A stretch of 12,772 nucleotides of DNA from SURF-24 sp964537965 (GTDB lineage Bacteria; Bacteroidota; Ignavibacteria; Ignavibacteriales; SURF-24), in assembly GCA_964537965.1 (NCBI GenBank), contig CAZIDB010000136.1, positions 1-12,772 on the forward strand, given 5' to 3'. The notes under the pieces are model-generated. The model made no database searches. It saw only the letters and a program-made list of their open reading frames with translations, and had not been told where the DNA came from. Made by a program: the position numbers and the translations under genes. Shown here one piece after another: positions 1-7,766 of the stretch. Within the stretch, counting starts at the first letter, position 1; the number at the start of each line of letters is the position of its first letter.

Positions 1-43
1 AACTTTATAATGCTTTCTGGGATAATAATAGAACTAATAACTT

Positions 44-80
44 AGAAGCCCATTCTGTTTTGAATGGGCTTCTTATTTAT
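44..80 (+). terminator. Rho-independent terminator, 12-bp perfect stem
   Basis: AGAAGCCCATTC (44-55) pairs perfectly with GAATGGGCTTCT (62-73) across a 6-nt loop. A T-rich tail (TATTTATT) follows on the plus strand. It lies just beyond the end of the minus-strand RND pump gene, and a plus-strand gene probably ends at or before the left window edge. The tail points to plus-strand termination, but in this convergent position the stem could also stop transcripts of the efflux operon. No U-tract is present on the minus-strand side. Confidence 0.75.
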
Positions 81-113
81 TGCTTCATCTTAACGTGGTT
101 ATAACCAAAGATA

Positions 114-3100
114 TCATTCCTCAATCATCACCGGATCGGCTTTAACTTTATTCTTCGAGATTTTCTTTTGGAATCTCACTTTAACATTTTCCATAATCAT
201 GTAAACGCATGGAACAAGCACAAGGGTTAGTAAGAGAGAGCTTATTAAACCGCCTATGATTACCCATGCAAGACCATTTTTACTTTCTGCTGATGCGCCC
301 GAAGCAATTGCAAGCGGAAGCATACCAAAAACCATCGCAATGGTTGTCATTAAGATTGGTCTTAATCTTTCCTTGCCTGCCTCAACAAGTGCTTCAAGAA
401 CTGTGTAACCTTCTTCTTTTAATTTATTTGTAAAGTCCACAAGAAGGATTGCGTTTTTGGCAACAAGTCCCATAAGCATAATTAAACCAATCAATGAAAA
501 GACAGAAAGGTTCTGCCCTGCTAATGCAAGCGCAAGGAAAGCGCCTATAATTGCAACCGGCAGAGAGAATAAAACCACAAACGGATACAGGTACGAATTG
601 TAGAGTGCGACCATAACAAAGTAAACAAGCAGGATTGCAGCAAAGAGTGCTGTAAACAAACTCTTGAATGCGTCAGCCTGCATTTCCATCTGGCCTATAT
701 AATCGATAGTTACTTTATCCGAGTGAATTTTTTCGCCAACGACTTTCTTAATATCATCACCAACTGAACCGATTGGTCTGCCGAAAACCTGTGCACTTAC
801 AGTAAGAGAAGAAATTCTGTTATAACGTTCAAGTTTGTTTGGCCCAAGTGACTGATAAATATTAGCAAACTGACGAAGCTCAATAATTTCTTTTTTTGTA
901 TTCACAAAAGAAATTGAGCCTATATCATCAACTTTTTTGCGATCGAACTGATCAAGCTTAATATTGATATCGTAATCAGTACCGCCTTCGGAATATTGTA
1001 AATTGGTATTACCGGCAAAGGCAAGTGAAAGTGTACTGCCCACATCAGATACAGATAAGCCCAGCATAGACATTTTATCCCTGTCGAGGTTTACATGAAT
1101 TTCCGGTTTACTTTTTTCTACAGACAGTTTAATATCATTTATACCGGGAATATCCTTGATAACATTCATTACATTATCAGCAACTTTATATACTTCGTCC
1201 ATATCCGAGCTTCTTAAAAGAATCTGGATAGGAGCCTGGTTTGTACCCATCATTCCTGCCGGTGCAACGGTTACCTTTAATCCCGGCACTATAGCAAGTA
1301 TCTCTTTTTTCACATCCTGGCAATACCTGTCAATTTTCTGCTTACGTTCTTTTTTGTCCACAATCAATACAGTCATCTCAATCTTATGAGCTTCGCCTGT
1401 TGCGCCAAGCATACTTGTCTGGCTGTTATAGCCAACGTTGGTAAGCACTTTTATAACTTCCGGCTTTGAGTAAAGAATCTTTTCAACTTTTTCCGCAAGC
1501 TGGTTTGATTGATAAACCGTATTCTGAGCTTCGCCCTCAAGGGTAATTGTAAATTCTCCTCTGTCTGTCTGAGGCATAAATTCATTACCGATGAAACTCA
1601 TTCCAACTAAAGCAAAAGAAGAAATAAACAAGATTGTAACAGCAGCAAAAACTTTCTTACGATGACTTAATCCCCAGCGTAAGATTTTTTCATAAGCCAA
1701 GACAAGTTTTTTGTAAAGGTCTTCGAATCCTAATGCGATTTTACCCATCAGGGTATTTCTTGTAAGGTGTTCAAGCTTACCAAAACGTGACGCAAGCAGC
1801 GGTGTAATAGTAAAGGAAACAAAGAGACTCATCAACGTAGAGAACACAACAACAAGTGCAAATTCTTTAAGGATATTACCGATCATACCAGAAACAAGAG
1901 CCATAGGCACGAACACCACAACATCCACCATTGTTATTGCCACTGCAGTAAAACCTATTTCGTGTCTGCCGTCTAATGCAGCAGTTCTTTTATCTTTTCC
2001 CATATGAAGATGGCGGTGAATATTTTCAAGCACCACTATTGAGTCATCCACAAGAATACCGATTACAAGTGAAAGCGCCATAAGCGTCATTAAGTTTAGG
2101 GAAAAATTAAAGATGTACATTGCAGTAAAAACTGAAATGAGCGAAGTAGGAATTGAAACAAGTACAATGAAGGAATTCCTGAGACTGTGAAGGAAGAGGA
2201 ACATTACAATAGCTACAAGTAAAATTGCAAGCATTAAATCTTCCATTACTGCATTTGCAGAAGCAAGTGTAAAAATGGATTGATCGGATGCAATCTCAAA
2301 TCTTATTGCAGAAGAAGCATACTGCTTCTCTATGTTTGTCATTTCTTTCTTTGCAAGGTCGCAAACTGCAACAGCGTTCGCATCAGATTGTTTCTGAATA
2401 ATTAAGCTTATGGAACTTTCGCCATTTATTTTACTTAGAGTTTTGTATTCGGAAACACCATCAACAACTTCAGTTACATCGGATAATTTAATTGTACTGC
2501 CGTTTGCACTCTTCGAGATAATTATATTTCTCAGTTGTTCCAGAGAAGTAATTTTACCGGCAAGACGTACTGTATACTGGCTCTGTTCACCTTCAACCTT
2601 TCCAGTTGCATACTGAAGATTGGAACTACCGATAGCTGCATAAACCTGGCTTATTGAAAGCTTATAAGAAGCTAACTTTCCCCTGTCTATATTAATTTTA
2701 ATTTCACGTTCTTCACCACCAACAATTGTAACCTGTCCAACACCGTTTATTTTAGAAAGCATCGGCTTTATATGATCTTTAACTGTCTGGTATAATTCTG
2801 TGGGAGCCATTTTTCCATGGACAGCAACTTTCAATACAGGAATGTCATCCGTGGAAAAAGAATATAATGCCGGGGTTTTTACATCTGTTGGTAATTGATA
2901 TAATGTTGTGTTTACTTTTCTCTGTGCATCCTGCAAAGCAATATCTTTATTTGCATTTGCAACAAGTTCTATCATAATAATAGAAGAACCTTCCTGGGAA
3001 GAAGAACTCATCTTCTTAACATTCTCAAGTGCAGAGAGAGCATCTTCTAATTTTTTAGTTACAGAGGATTCCACTTCACCTGCCGATGCGCCGGGATACT

Positions 3101-3248
3101 GAGTAACCACAATTACATAAGGCGAATCTATTTTTGGTATCAACGAATAGTTAAGCATTGTATAGCAGAATACACCGAGTAATGTAAGCGCTGTAAATAC
3201 AATTACAACCAGCGTCGATCTCTTAATTGCTAATTCTGATATTGTCAT
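114..3248 (-). CDS. RND-family efflux pump inner-membrane transporter (HAE1/AcrB-like)
   Basis: This 1044-residue protein has the length and layout of AcrB-type proton-driven drug exporters, which bind substrates in the periplasmic or membrane space and pass them to an outer-membrane channel. Visible features in order are: TM1 (about residues 10-30); a first large periplasmic porter loop (about 35-335); TM2-TM6 with the paired aspartates D401-D402 in the ILVDDSIVVLENIHRH motif of TM4, which form the proton relay; a second periplasmic loop (about 555-860); and TM8-TM12 with K931 in the LVAKNAILLVDF motif of TM10. All key proton-pathway residues are present, so the pump should work. The ATG is 9 nt after the stop of the fusion-protein gene, with only a weak AAGAAAA upstream, so coupled translation is likely. 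The substrate cannot be told from sequence. Drug or solvent export of the HAE1 type is the family expectation, and the heavy-metal HAE2 type is less likely. Confidence 0.95.
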   Translation of the reverse strand: MTISELAIKRSTLVVIVFTALTLLGVFCYTMLNYSLIPKIDSPYVIVVTQYPGASAGEVESSVTKKLEDALSALENVKKMSSSSQEGSSIIMIELVANANKDIALQDAQRKVNTTLYQLPTDVKTPALYSFSTDDIPVLKVAVHGKMAPTELYQTVKDHIKPMLSKINGVGQVTIVGGEEREIKINIDRGKLASYKLSISQVYAAIGSSNLQYATGKVEGEQSQYTVRLAGKITSLEQLRNIIISKSANGSTIKLSDVTEVVDGVSEYKTLSKINGESSISLIIQKQSDANAVAVCDLAKKEMTNIEKQYASSAIRFEIASDQSIFTLASANAVMEDLMLAILLVAIVMFLFLHSLRNSFIVLVSIPTSLISVFTAMYIFNFSLNLMTLMALSLVIGILVDDSIVVLENIHRHLHMGKDKRTAALDGRHEIGFTAVAITMVDVVVFVPMALVSGMIGNILKEFALVVVFSTLMSLFVSFTITPLLASRFGKLEHLTRNTLMGKIALGFEDLYKKLVLAYEKILRWGLSHRKKVFAAVTILFISSFALVGMSFIGNEFMPQTDRGEFTITLEGEAQNTVYQSNQLAEKVEKILYSKPEVIKVLTNVGYNSQTSMLGATGEAHKIEMTVLIVDKKERKQKIDRYCQDVKKEILAIVPGLKVTVAPAGMMGTNQAPIQILLRSSDMDEVYKVADNVMNVIKDIPGINDIKLSVEKSKPEIHVNLDRDKMSMLGLSVSDVGSTLSLAFAGNTNLQYSEGGTDYDINIKLDQFDRKKVDDIGSISFVNTKKEIIELRQFANIYQSLGPNKLERYNRISSLTVSAQVFGRPIGSVGDDIKKVVGEKIHSDKVTIDYIGQMEMQADAFKSLFTALFAAILLVYFVMVALYNSYLYPFVVLFSLPVAIIGAFLALALAGQNLSVFSLIGLIMLMGLVAKNAILLVDFTNKLKEEGYTVLEALVEAGKERLRPILMTTIAMVFGMLPLAIASGASAESKNGLAWVIIGGLISSLLLTLVLVPCVYMIMENVKVRFQKKISKNKVKADPVMIEE

Positions 3249-3257
3249 GGTATTTTC

Positions 3258-4313
3258 TTAATTATTGTTGATAATCTTGATTGGTTTATTGTTGGTCAGG
3301 TTAACCTGCCCGCTTATTATTATTTTTTCGTTCGGTGTTAATCCGGAAACAACTTCAAGCATTTCATTACTCTCACGACCTATGGTAACATCTTTCAGTA
3401 CAGCCTTTTTGTTTTCTGCCACGTATACTTTAGCTTCTTTAATACTGCCTTGTAAAGCTTCTCTTGGAATATATAAACCCTTGCTGCCTGAACCTGAACT
3501 GACTTCTACATTCACGAACGTTCCGGCTTTCAAAGGATTCTTACCGCTGTTTGCAATTTCAACTTCAACAGGATAATTATGGGAATCATCACCACGCGGG
3601 CTTACAAAACTAATTCTACCTTCAAATGTTACTCCACGATAAATATCAGTTGTTATTTTTACTTTATCACCAACGTGCAGGTAATAAACATTCGCTTCAG
3701 AAACATTCACCTTAACTTTTAATCTTGATACATCCACAACAGATGCAATAGGGTTACCGGTATTAACATATGTCCCTTCTTCAACAATTTTCTTTGTAAT
3801 TGTACCTGAAATCGGAGAAGTAATTTTTGTGTAAGATAATTGTCTCTCGGCTTCTTCCATTTTATTCTTTGCAGTTTCGTAGGAAGTGCGGGCGCGGTCT
3901 AATTCCTGTTCAGATGAAGTTCCGCCCTTGAAAAGATTTTCTGTTCTGTCCAGATCTTTTTTCAGTCTTTCAGCCTCAATACGTGCGGATTCATAAGTAA
4001 GCTTTTTTATTTTATCATCTATTGTTGCAATAACGCCGTCTTTCTGAAAGTGTTGTCCAAGTTCAAAATTTAATGAAGTAATCTTACCTGAAGTTTCTGC
4101 CGGTATATCAAGTTCTTTATAAGGATATAATATACCCGTCAGGTTAAGAGTAAATGTTGAAGTTTTTTCCTGAACATCTGCAACAGTAACTGAGATATAA
4201 TCTGCAGATAGGTTCACATTCTGAGAAATATTTTCTTCGCGTACAGCCATTAATCTTATTGCCGCAAGAACAACAATAATTACAACAACAGCTATTGATA
4301 TTATTTTTTTCAT
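3258..4313 (-). CDS. RND efflux periplasmic adaptor (membrane fusion protein)
   Basis: This is an HlyD/AcrA-type adaptor that bridges the inner-membrane pump and the outer-membrane channel. An N-terminal hydrophobic anchor (MKK followed by IISIAVVVIIVVLAAI) has no lipobox cysteine, so the protein is probably held by an uncleaved membrane helix. It is followed by a first half-lipoyl strand (PAETSGKITSLNFELGQHF, about residues 70-90) and an alpha-hairpin rich in charged residues (about 105-155). The second half-lipoyl segment (KITSPISGTITKKIVEEGTYV) comes next, then a beta-barrel (KVNVSEANVYYLHVGDKV) and a C-terminal membrane-proximal domain (GLYIPREAL to the end). An in-frame GTG at 4320-4322 directly follows the upstream stop. 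I prefer the ATG at 4313, three codons later, because MKK plus the hydrophobic stretch is the usual start. It sits between the channel and pump genes with almost no spacing. Confidence 0.93.
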   Translation of the reverse strand: MKKIISIAVVVIIVVLAAIRLMAVREENISQNVNLSADYISVTVADVQEKTSTFTLNLTGILYPYKELDIPAETSGKITSLNFELGQHFQKDGVIATIDDKIKKLTYESARIEAERLKKDLDRTENLFKGGTSSEQELDRARTSYETAKNKMEEAERQLSYTKITSPISGTITKKIVEEGTYVNTGNPIASVVDVSRLKVKVNVSEANVYYLHVGDKVKITTDIYRGVTFEGRISFVSPRGDDSHNYPVEVEIANSGKNPLKAGTFVNVEVSSGSGSKGLYIPREALQGSIKEAKVYVAENKKAVLKDVTIGRESNEMLEVVSGLTPNEKIIISGQVNLTNNKPIKIINNN

Positions 4314-4322
4314 ATTTATCAC

Positions 4323-5666
4323 TTAAAGATTATTAATAAAATTTATTAAAGTACCCTGGGATTTCTCAAGGTCAAGTTTTGCTAAGTATAACGTAAGCAG
4401 TTTTGAATAGTAATTATTCTGTGTTTCTCTTAATGCGCTTTCAGATTGAACAAGATCAAGTGAAGATCCTGTTCCCTGGTTAAATGCCAATTGAGTATTA
4501 TTGAAAACGCTTTCTGCAAGAGCAAGGTTTTCTTTTTCATTCTTTATATTATCGAGAGCATTGGTAAACTGAATGTAATAATTGGAAACTTCAACTTTAA
4601 TTGCCTGCTCCGTTCTCTTTAATGATTCCTGTGTCTTCTCAATATTCAACTGGGATTGCTGCACCTTGGAATATTTCTGGAAGCCGGAGAAAACAGGGAT
4701 CTTAAGTTCAAGTCCTATTGCCGAGCTGTTAAACCATGTTCTTCCCGGTTTGAAGATATCAAATTCCGAGCGCATAGCCTGGTAGCTGTAATTAGCATAG
4801 AAATTTAATGTAGGCAGGTACGCAAAAATATTATTCTGTTTATCGGCTTCATAAAGGCGAAGGTTGGTTTTAAGCATCTGGTAATCGATGCGCTCCTCTG
4901 TTACATTATCATTTGAATTAGCCTGTGCAAATTCACTGCCGTAATCCGGTAAGTCATCAGTTAGAACAATATTTTCTTCAACTGGCATTCCCATAAAATA
5001 CTTAAGGTTGTTCAGCGCCTGCTTATAACTAAGTTCTGTCTGCTGCATCTGAGAATTAGTATTGTTGTAGCTTACTTTTATTTTATCGACATCAATTTTC
5101 TTAGCAAGGCCATTCTGGAATTTAAGCTCTGTTGATTTTAGGGTACGTTCGGAAGCACCTAAAATAAGTTTAAGATTTTCATACCGCTTCTGAATAATAA
5201 GCGCCCGGTAATAAGCGGTACTCACATCATAAATTGTCTGCTCACTTGTCTTCCGGATATTCTGCTGGGATAAATCCTCACTTATCTTGGCGGCTTTAAG
5301 TCCAACCCAGAACGAGCCATCAAAAAGTTTTTGAGTTAAGGTAACAGTTCCCACGGCGTTATACTTTGTACCGAACTTAACCGGGATAAAAGAGCCGGCA
5401 GGTTTACCAAAAAATTCGCCGGGAATTAATTGCGTGGTAATTTTTAATTTATCTTCAACAGAACCGCTCAGATTTATCTGGGGAAGTCCTTTACCGGTCT
5501 GTTCGTGAACAACTTCATTACTAACATCAGCATCAAGATATGCAATTTTAATGTTGCTGTTATTTCCTTTTGCATACTCAATGCATTGTTTTAAGGAATA
5601 TGATTGTGCGAACAGCGGCAAATATAAAACAAAAAACAGAACCGGGATTAATTTAGTTGATTTCAT
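4323..5666 (-). CDS. TolC-like outer-membrane efflux channel protein
   Basis: This is an outer-membrane factor of the OEP/TolC family, forming the trimeric exit duct for the adjacent RND pump. The N-terminus MKSTKLIPVLFFVLYLPLFA followed by QSYSL is a clear signal peptide with likely cleavage after LFA. The mature part opens with YSLKQCIEYAKGNNSNIKIAYLD, the usual first helix of the family. It then shows two internal repeats of long amphipathic helices (about residues 30-240 and 255-450), including FQNGLAKKIDVDKIKVSYNN and FNQGTGSSLDLVQSESALRETQNNYY, typical of both OEP repeats. Length is normal at about 447 residues. An in-frame GTG three codons upstream (5675) would add MES. I chose the ATG at 5666 because the signal peptide then begins normally and GGAAAG lies just upstream, although the spacing is short. 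Confidence 0.93.
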   Translation of the reverse strand: MKSTKLIPVLFFVLYLPLFAQSYSLKQCIEYAKGNNSNIKIAYLDADVSNEVVHEQTGKGLPQINLSGSVEDKLKITTQLIPGEFFGKPAGSFIPVKFGTKYNAVGTVTLTQKLFDGSFWVGLKAAKISEDLSQQNIRKTSEQTIYDVSTAYYRALIIQKRYENLKLILGASERTLKSTELKFQNGLAKKIDVDKIKVSYNNTNSQMQQTELSYKQALNNLKYFMGMPVEENIVLTDDLPDYGSEFAQANSNDNVTEERIDYQMLKTNLRLYEADKQNNIFAYLPTLNFYANYSYQAMRSEFDIFKPGRTWFNSSAIGLELKIPVFSGFQKYSKVQQSQLNIEKTQESLKRTEQAIKVEVSNYYIQFTNALDNIKNEKENLALAESVFNNTQLAFNQGTGSSLDLVQSESALRETQNNYYSKLLTLYLAKLDLEKSQGTLINFINNL

Positions 5667-5719
5667 ACTTTCCACATTTTTTGAGTTTCATTAATTAGGT
5701 TTCTATTACCGGTAAATTT

Positions 5720-6304
5720 TCAGTTATCAATACTGTCTACAAACCGGTCAATAATTCTTGAATAAACATCGCGGGGATTTTTGCCCTGCTGATGAGACAG
5801 ATTTGTAATTTTCATTACGATTGAAATTGCGCCCTGCATAAGGCACATCCAGTAGAACATTAATTCGTGCAGTATTTCAGCGTTATTGTTGCTGATGTTA
5901 AGGAATGATTGTTCAATCATTTTAACGTTCAAACTCATTTCTTCATTGTGCATCGGTCTTTCAAGACTGAACATAAGCTGGTACAATTCTACATTGCTGA
6001 AAGCAAAATCCCAGTGAATCATTGAGAGTCTTTTAATAAAATTTTTAGGATCAGGTTCGGCTTCACGGGCAATTGCAAATTCCTTGCTAAGAGTGCTGAA
6101 TCCTGAATAAATTATTTCTTTAATCAATTCCTCTTTACTGGCAAAATGTTCATAAACAATCGGGGGTGTATACTCAATTTCATCAGCAATCTTCCTAATA
6201 GTAAGTGCCTGCCAACCGTCTCTTGAACCAATCTTTCTGGCGGTTTCAAGAATCCTTTGCCTCATTTCCTCTTTTTCTTTTTGTCGTCTTTCAATATGTC
6301 CCAT
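5720..6304 (-). CDS. TetR/AcrR-family transcriptional regulator of the efflux operon
   Basis: This 194-residue TetR-type protein is probably a ligand-responsive repressor. The N-terminal helix-turn-helix domain covers about residues 14-60: RQRILETARKIGSRDG, then LTIRKIADEIEYTPPIVYEHFASKEELIKEI, which matches the family HTH plus the conserved YxHFxSKEEL helix. The C-terminal ligand-binding half (about 65-190) is all-helical, with a WMCLMQGAISIVMKI segment. It ends 53 nt before the TolC start on the same strand, so it appears to be the first gene of the efflux operon. A strong promoter and a dyad lie directly upstream, which suggests autoregulation of the whole operon. The ribosome binding site is weak (GGAA), common in this group. 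The inducer is unknown and is presumably a pump substrate. Confidence 0.93.
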   Translation of the reverse strand: MGHIERRQKEKEEMRQRILETARKIGSRDGWQALTIRKIADEIEYTPPIVYEHFASKEELIKEIIYSGFSTLSKEFAIAREAEPDPKNFIKRLSMIHWDFAFSNVELYQLMFSLERPMHNEEMSLNVKMIEQSFLNISNNNAEILHELMFYWMCLMQGAISIVMKITNLSHQQGKNPRDVYSRIIDRFVDSIDN

Positions 6305-6333
6305 AATATTCCAGCGTTAATAAATATATTTTT

Positions 6334-6366
6334 GTTAGTAATTATACTATCGTAATAAAATCTAAC
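6334..6366 (-). promoter_or_regulatory. candidate TetR operator (interrupted dyad)
   Basis: GTTAG-N3-TTAT (6334-6345) is mirrored by ATAA-N3-CTAAC (6355-6366), giving symmetric half-sites around position 6350. The dyad lies between the predicted transcription start (about 6370) and the regulator start codon (6304). TetR-type autoregulators usually bind such a site. The dyad is seen in the sequence; the binding is inference. Confidence 0.35.
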
Positions 6367-6376
6367 ATTGTTAACC

Positions 6377-6408
6377 CAAACATAAAATTTTTTTTATTTT
6401 TCTTCAAA
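6377..6408 (-). promoter_or_regulatory. Bacteroidota-type promoter of the efflux operon
   Basis: Read on the minus strand, TTTG (6405-6408) is followed after exactly 20 nt by TATGTTTG (6377-6384). This matches the known Bacteroidota primary-sigma consensus of TTTG at -33 and TAnnTTTG at -7 with 19-21 nt between them. The spacer is A/T-only apart from one G and a C. Transcription should start near 6370, giving a leader of about 65 nt before the TetR gene. Confidence 0.65.
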
Positions 6409-6512
6409 GAAAAATTTTTAAGAATATAAAAACTTCGAATTCGGATCAAAATTGCAGGTTTTGTGAATTATGACTCAGGTTAGATTTGAATTAGAAGCTC
6501 GATTAGAAGCTA

Positions 6513-6728
6513 TTATTTGCCTAGGGGGGAATAACACTTAACCTTATGATTGAACAATGGAAATGAAGGAACAGCGTTCCGGAGCGGAAAATGAGTTTTT
6601 TTCACCATCATACTTCCACCGGAATATTCGACTTTAGCCATATTATTTCTGTTAAGGCTGATCTTATAATTTCCGGCTTTCGCTTCAAACAGTTTATTAA
6701 TTTCAATCTGGAGTATGAGATTCTCTTA
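6513..6728 (-). pseudogene. possible gene remnant, open stretch without a start
   Basis: On the minus strand one frame is open for 70 codons between stops at 6726-6728 and 6513-6515. The product would include LFEAKAGNYKISLNRNN, then MAKVEYSGGSMMVKKTHF and a C-terminal KVKCYSPLGK. It looks protein-like, with alternating hydrophobic residues as in beta strands, but has no start codon at its head and no ribosome binding site. A neighbouring frame just upstream (about 6725-6770) is also briefly open, as expected for a frameshifted relic. I do not recognise the family. The stretch may equally be chance. The rest of this 522-nt gap holds the efflux promoter at one end and nothing else I can name. 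Confidence 0.3.
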
Positions 6729-6827
6729 AATAATGCGTAGGATAGAAAGCCCATAAAATTAAGACTTTGAAATATCATAGTAATTGAAAATTAATCTTCC
6801 GGGAAAATCTAAACGCAATTCCAGGAA

Positions 6828-7517
6828 TTATAATTCAAATATAAATCCGCGCTCTTTATATTTATTATAATTTTTAACATCGAACTTATATAAGTAAGCT
6901 GCGCGTTTAACGTTATTCTTATCCTTTTCTTTCAACCTTCTTATAAGGTACATATTCAGAATTCTTTTTCTGAAATTTCTTTTATCAAGCTTTTTATCAA
7001 GGATAATTTCGTACAGATTCTGTAATTGCGGCAAAGTAAATTTTAGAGGAAGCAATTCAAATCCGATGGGTGTATGCTTAACCCTGTTTCGAAGTTTCAA
7101 CAGAGCATAGTCAAGTATCTTTTTATGATCAAAAGGAAGTTCGGGAAGTTCATCTAGCGGAAACCATTTTACTGCTGTTGTATCCGCACCGGTTGTAAGC
7201 TGGTAATGCTCAGGACTTATAAGCGCAAAATATCCGATTGTAAAAACCCGCCATAAAGGATACCTATCCACCTGATCAAAGACTTTAACTTCTTCAAGGT
7301 AGATATTGGATAAGCCGGTAGTGGCGTTAAGAATTCTTTTAACTGCATTTTCAACCAACTCTTCTTTTTTAATAAAGCCGCCCGGCAAAGCCCATTTTCC
7401 TTTTGCGGGATTGCGGGCACGTTTTATAAGAAGAATTTCCAACCGTGATTTTTCAAAACCGAAAATAACGCAATCAATAGATAGGTTTTTAATTATTTCT
7501 TTAAGTATGTGCGACAT
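6828..7517 (-). CDS. Nudix-fold transcriptional regulator (NrtR-like), predicted xylose-operon repressor
   Basis: This 229-residue protein joins an N-terminal Nudix domain (about residues 12-145) to a C-terminal winged helix (about 150-229). It is the layout of NrtR-family regulators that, in Bacteroidota, control arabinose and xylose genes. The Nudix box starts at G47 and keeps E53, R61 and G68, but the REUxEE catalytic core reads RILNAT, so metal-dependent hydrolysis is probably lost and the domain acts as an effector sensor. The C-terminal part has the family signature IGFELLPLKFTLPQLQNLYEII followed by LDKRNFRKRIL, the DNA-binding wing region. It diverges from xylB, and the shared gap has two GTGT-N7-ACAC palindromes, one inside its own promoter, suggesting autorepression. 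The effector is unknown; xylose, xylulose or a phosphate ester is the natural guess. The start at 7517 fits the domain start; an upstream start is not evident. Confidence 0.88.
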   Translation of the reverse strand: MSHILKEIIKNLSIDCVIFGFEKSRLEILLIKRARNPAKGKWALPGGFIKKEELVENAVKRILNATTGLSNIYLEEVKVFDQVDRYPLWRVFTIGYFALISPEHYQLTTGADTTAVKWFPLDELPELPFDHKKILDYALLKLRNRVKHTPIGFELLPLKFTLPQLQNLYEIILDKKLDKRNFRKRILNMYLIRRLKEKDKNNVKRAAYLYKFDVKNYNKYKERGFIFEL

Positions 7518-7566
7518 AATAAACTCTTCCTGCCTTTAATTCCGGAATCATCCTTAACAAGTAGAA

Positions 7567-7598
7567 CAAAGGTGTGGATTTTACACCAGAATGTCAAA
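7567..7598 (-). promoter_or_regulatory. promoter of the Nudix-type regulator
   Basis: On the minus strand, TTTG (7595-7598), a 20-nt spacer and CACCTTTG (7567-7574) match the Bacteroidota pattern TTTG-N19-21-TAnnTTTG except for one base. The spacing is identical to that of the efflux promoter in this window. The operator at 7571-7587 lies within the spacer and -7 box, so a bound repressor would block it. Confidence 0.5.
7571..7587. promoter_or_regulatory. operator 1, GTGT-N7-ACAC palindrome
   Basis: GGTGTGGATTTTACACC is symmetric at 14 of its 16 paired positions (five outer base pairs perfect). It shares the GTGT-N7-ACAC core with operator 2, whose centre is 77 bp away, about seven helical turns. 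It overlaps the promoter of the divergent regulator. Binding by that regulator is inference from position and from repetition of the motif. Confidence 0.65.
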
Positions 7599-7648
7599 GC
7601 CGTAAAAATATTTTTTTTAACATTTTAGTTATGTTTTATAATCCAAAT

Positions 7649-7663
7649 GTGTATATTGTACAC
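7649..7663. promoter_or_regulatory. operator 2, GTGT-N7-ACAC palindrome
   Basis: GTGTATATTGTACAC is symmetric at 12 of 14 paired positions and repeats the core of operator 1. It lies 104 nt before the xylB start codon and covers the likely -33 region of the xylB promoter, a normal place for a repressor. These are the only two sites with this core that I found around the xylose genes. Confidence 0.65.
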
Positions 7664-7687
7664 CATAAATTAAGTAATATAAATTTT
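7655..7687 (+). promoter_or_regulatory. candidate xylBA promoter
   Basis: ATTG (7655-7658), 21 nt, then TAAATTTT (7680-7687) resembles the TTTG / TAnnTTTG pattern with one mismatch in each box. It overlaps operator 2. An alternative is the TATAAT at 7637-7642 upstream of the operator, in which case the repressor would act as a roadblock. The sequence does not settle which is used. Either start leaves an untranslated leader of about 70-120 nt. Confidence 0.35.
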
Positions 7688-7766
7688 CACTTGTGTCTGC
7701 GGATTATGATGAAAAAATCTTATTACCTCAATAATGAAATTCAAGAATTAAAACCGGAGAACTCAG

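Noticed and set aside
1..45. C-terminal end of a plus-strand gene at the left edge
   Set aside because: Several frames could end here, with stops at 8-10 or 43-45, and nothing identifies which one is coding.
96..107. Perfect palindrome TGGTTATAACCA just beyond the pump gene
   Set aside because: It lies at the 3' end between a stop codon and a terminator, where an operator makes no sense, and a 12-nt AT-rich palindrome can occur by chance.
6396..6415. A/T-only stem ATTTTTCTT / AAGAAAAAT as a terminator
   Set aside because: The stem has almost no G or C and a 2-nt loop, and it falls inside the spacer and -33 box of the efflux promoter, which explains the composition better.
6490..6511. ATTAGAAGCT repeated twice with a period of 12, and a 23-codon ORF starting at 6470
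   Set aside because: There are only two units, no ribosome binding site before the ATG, and no sign of conservation, so I do not call a repeat feature or gene.
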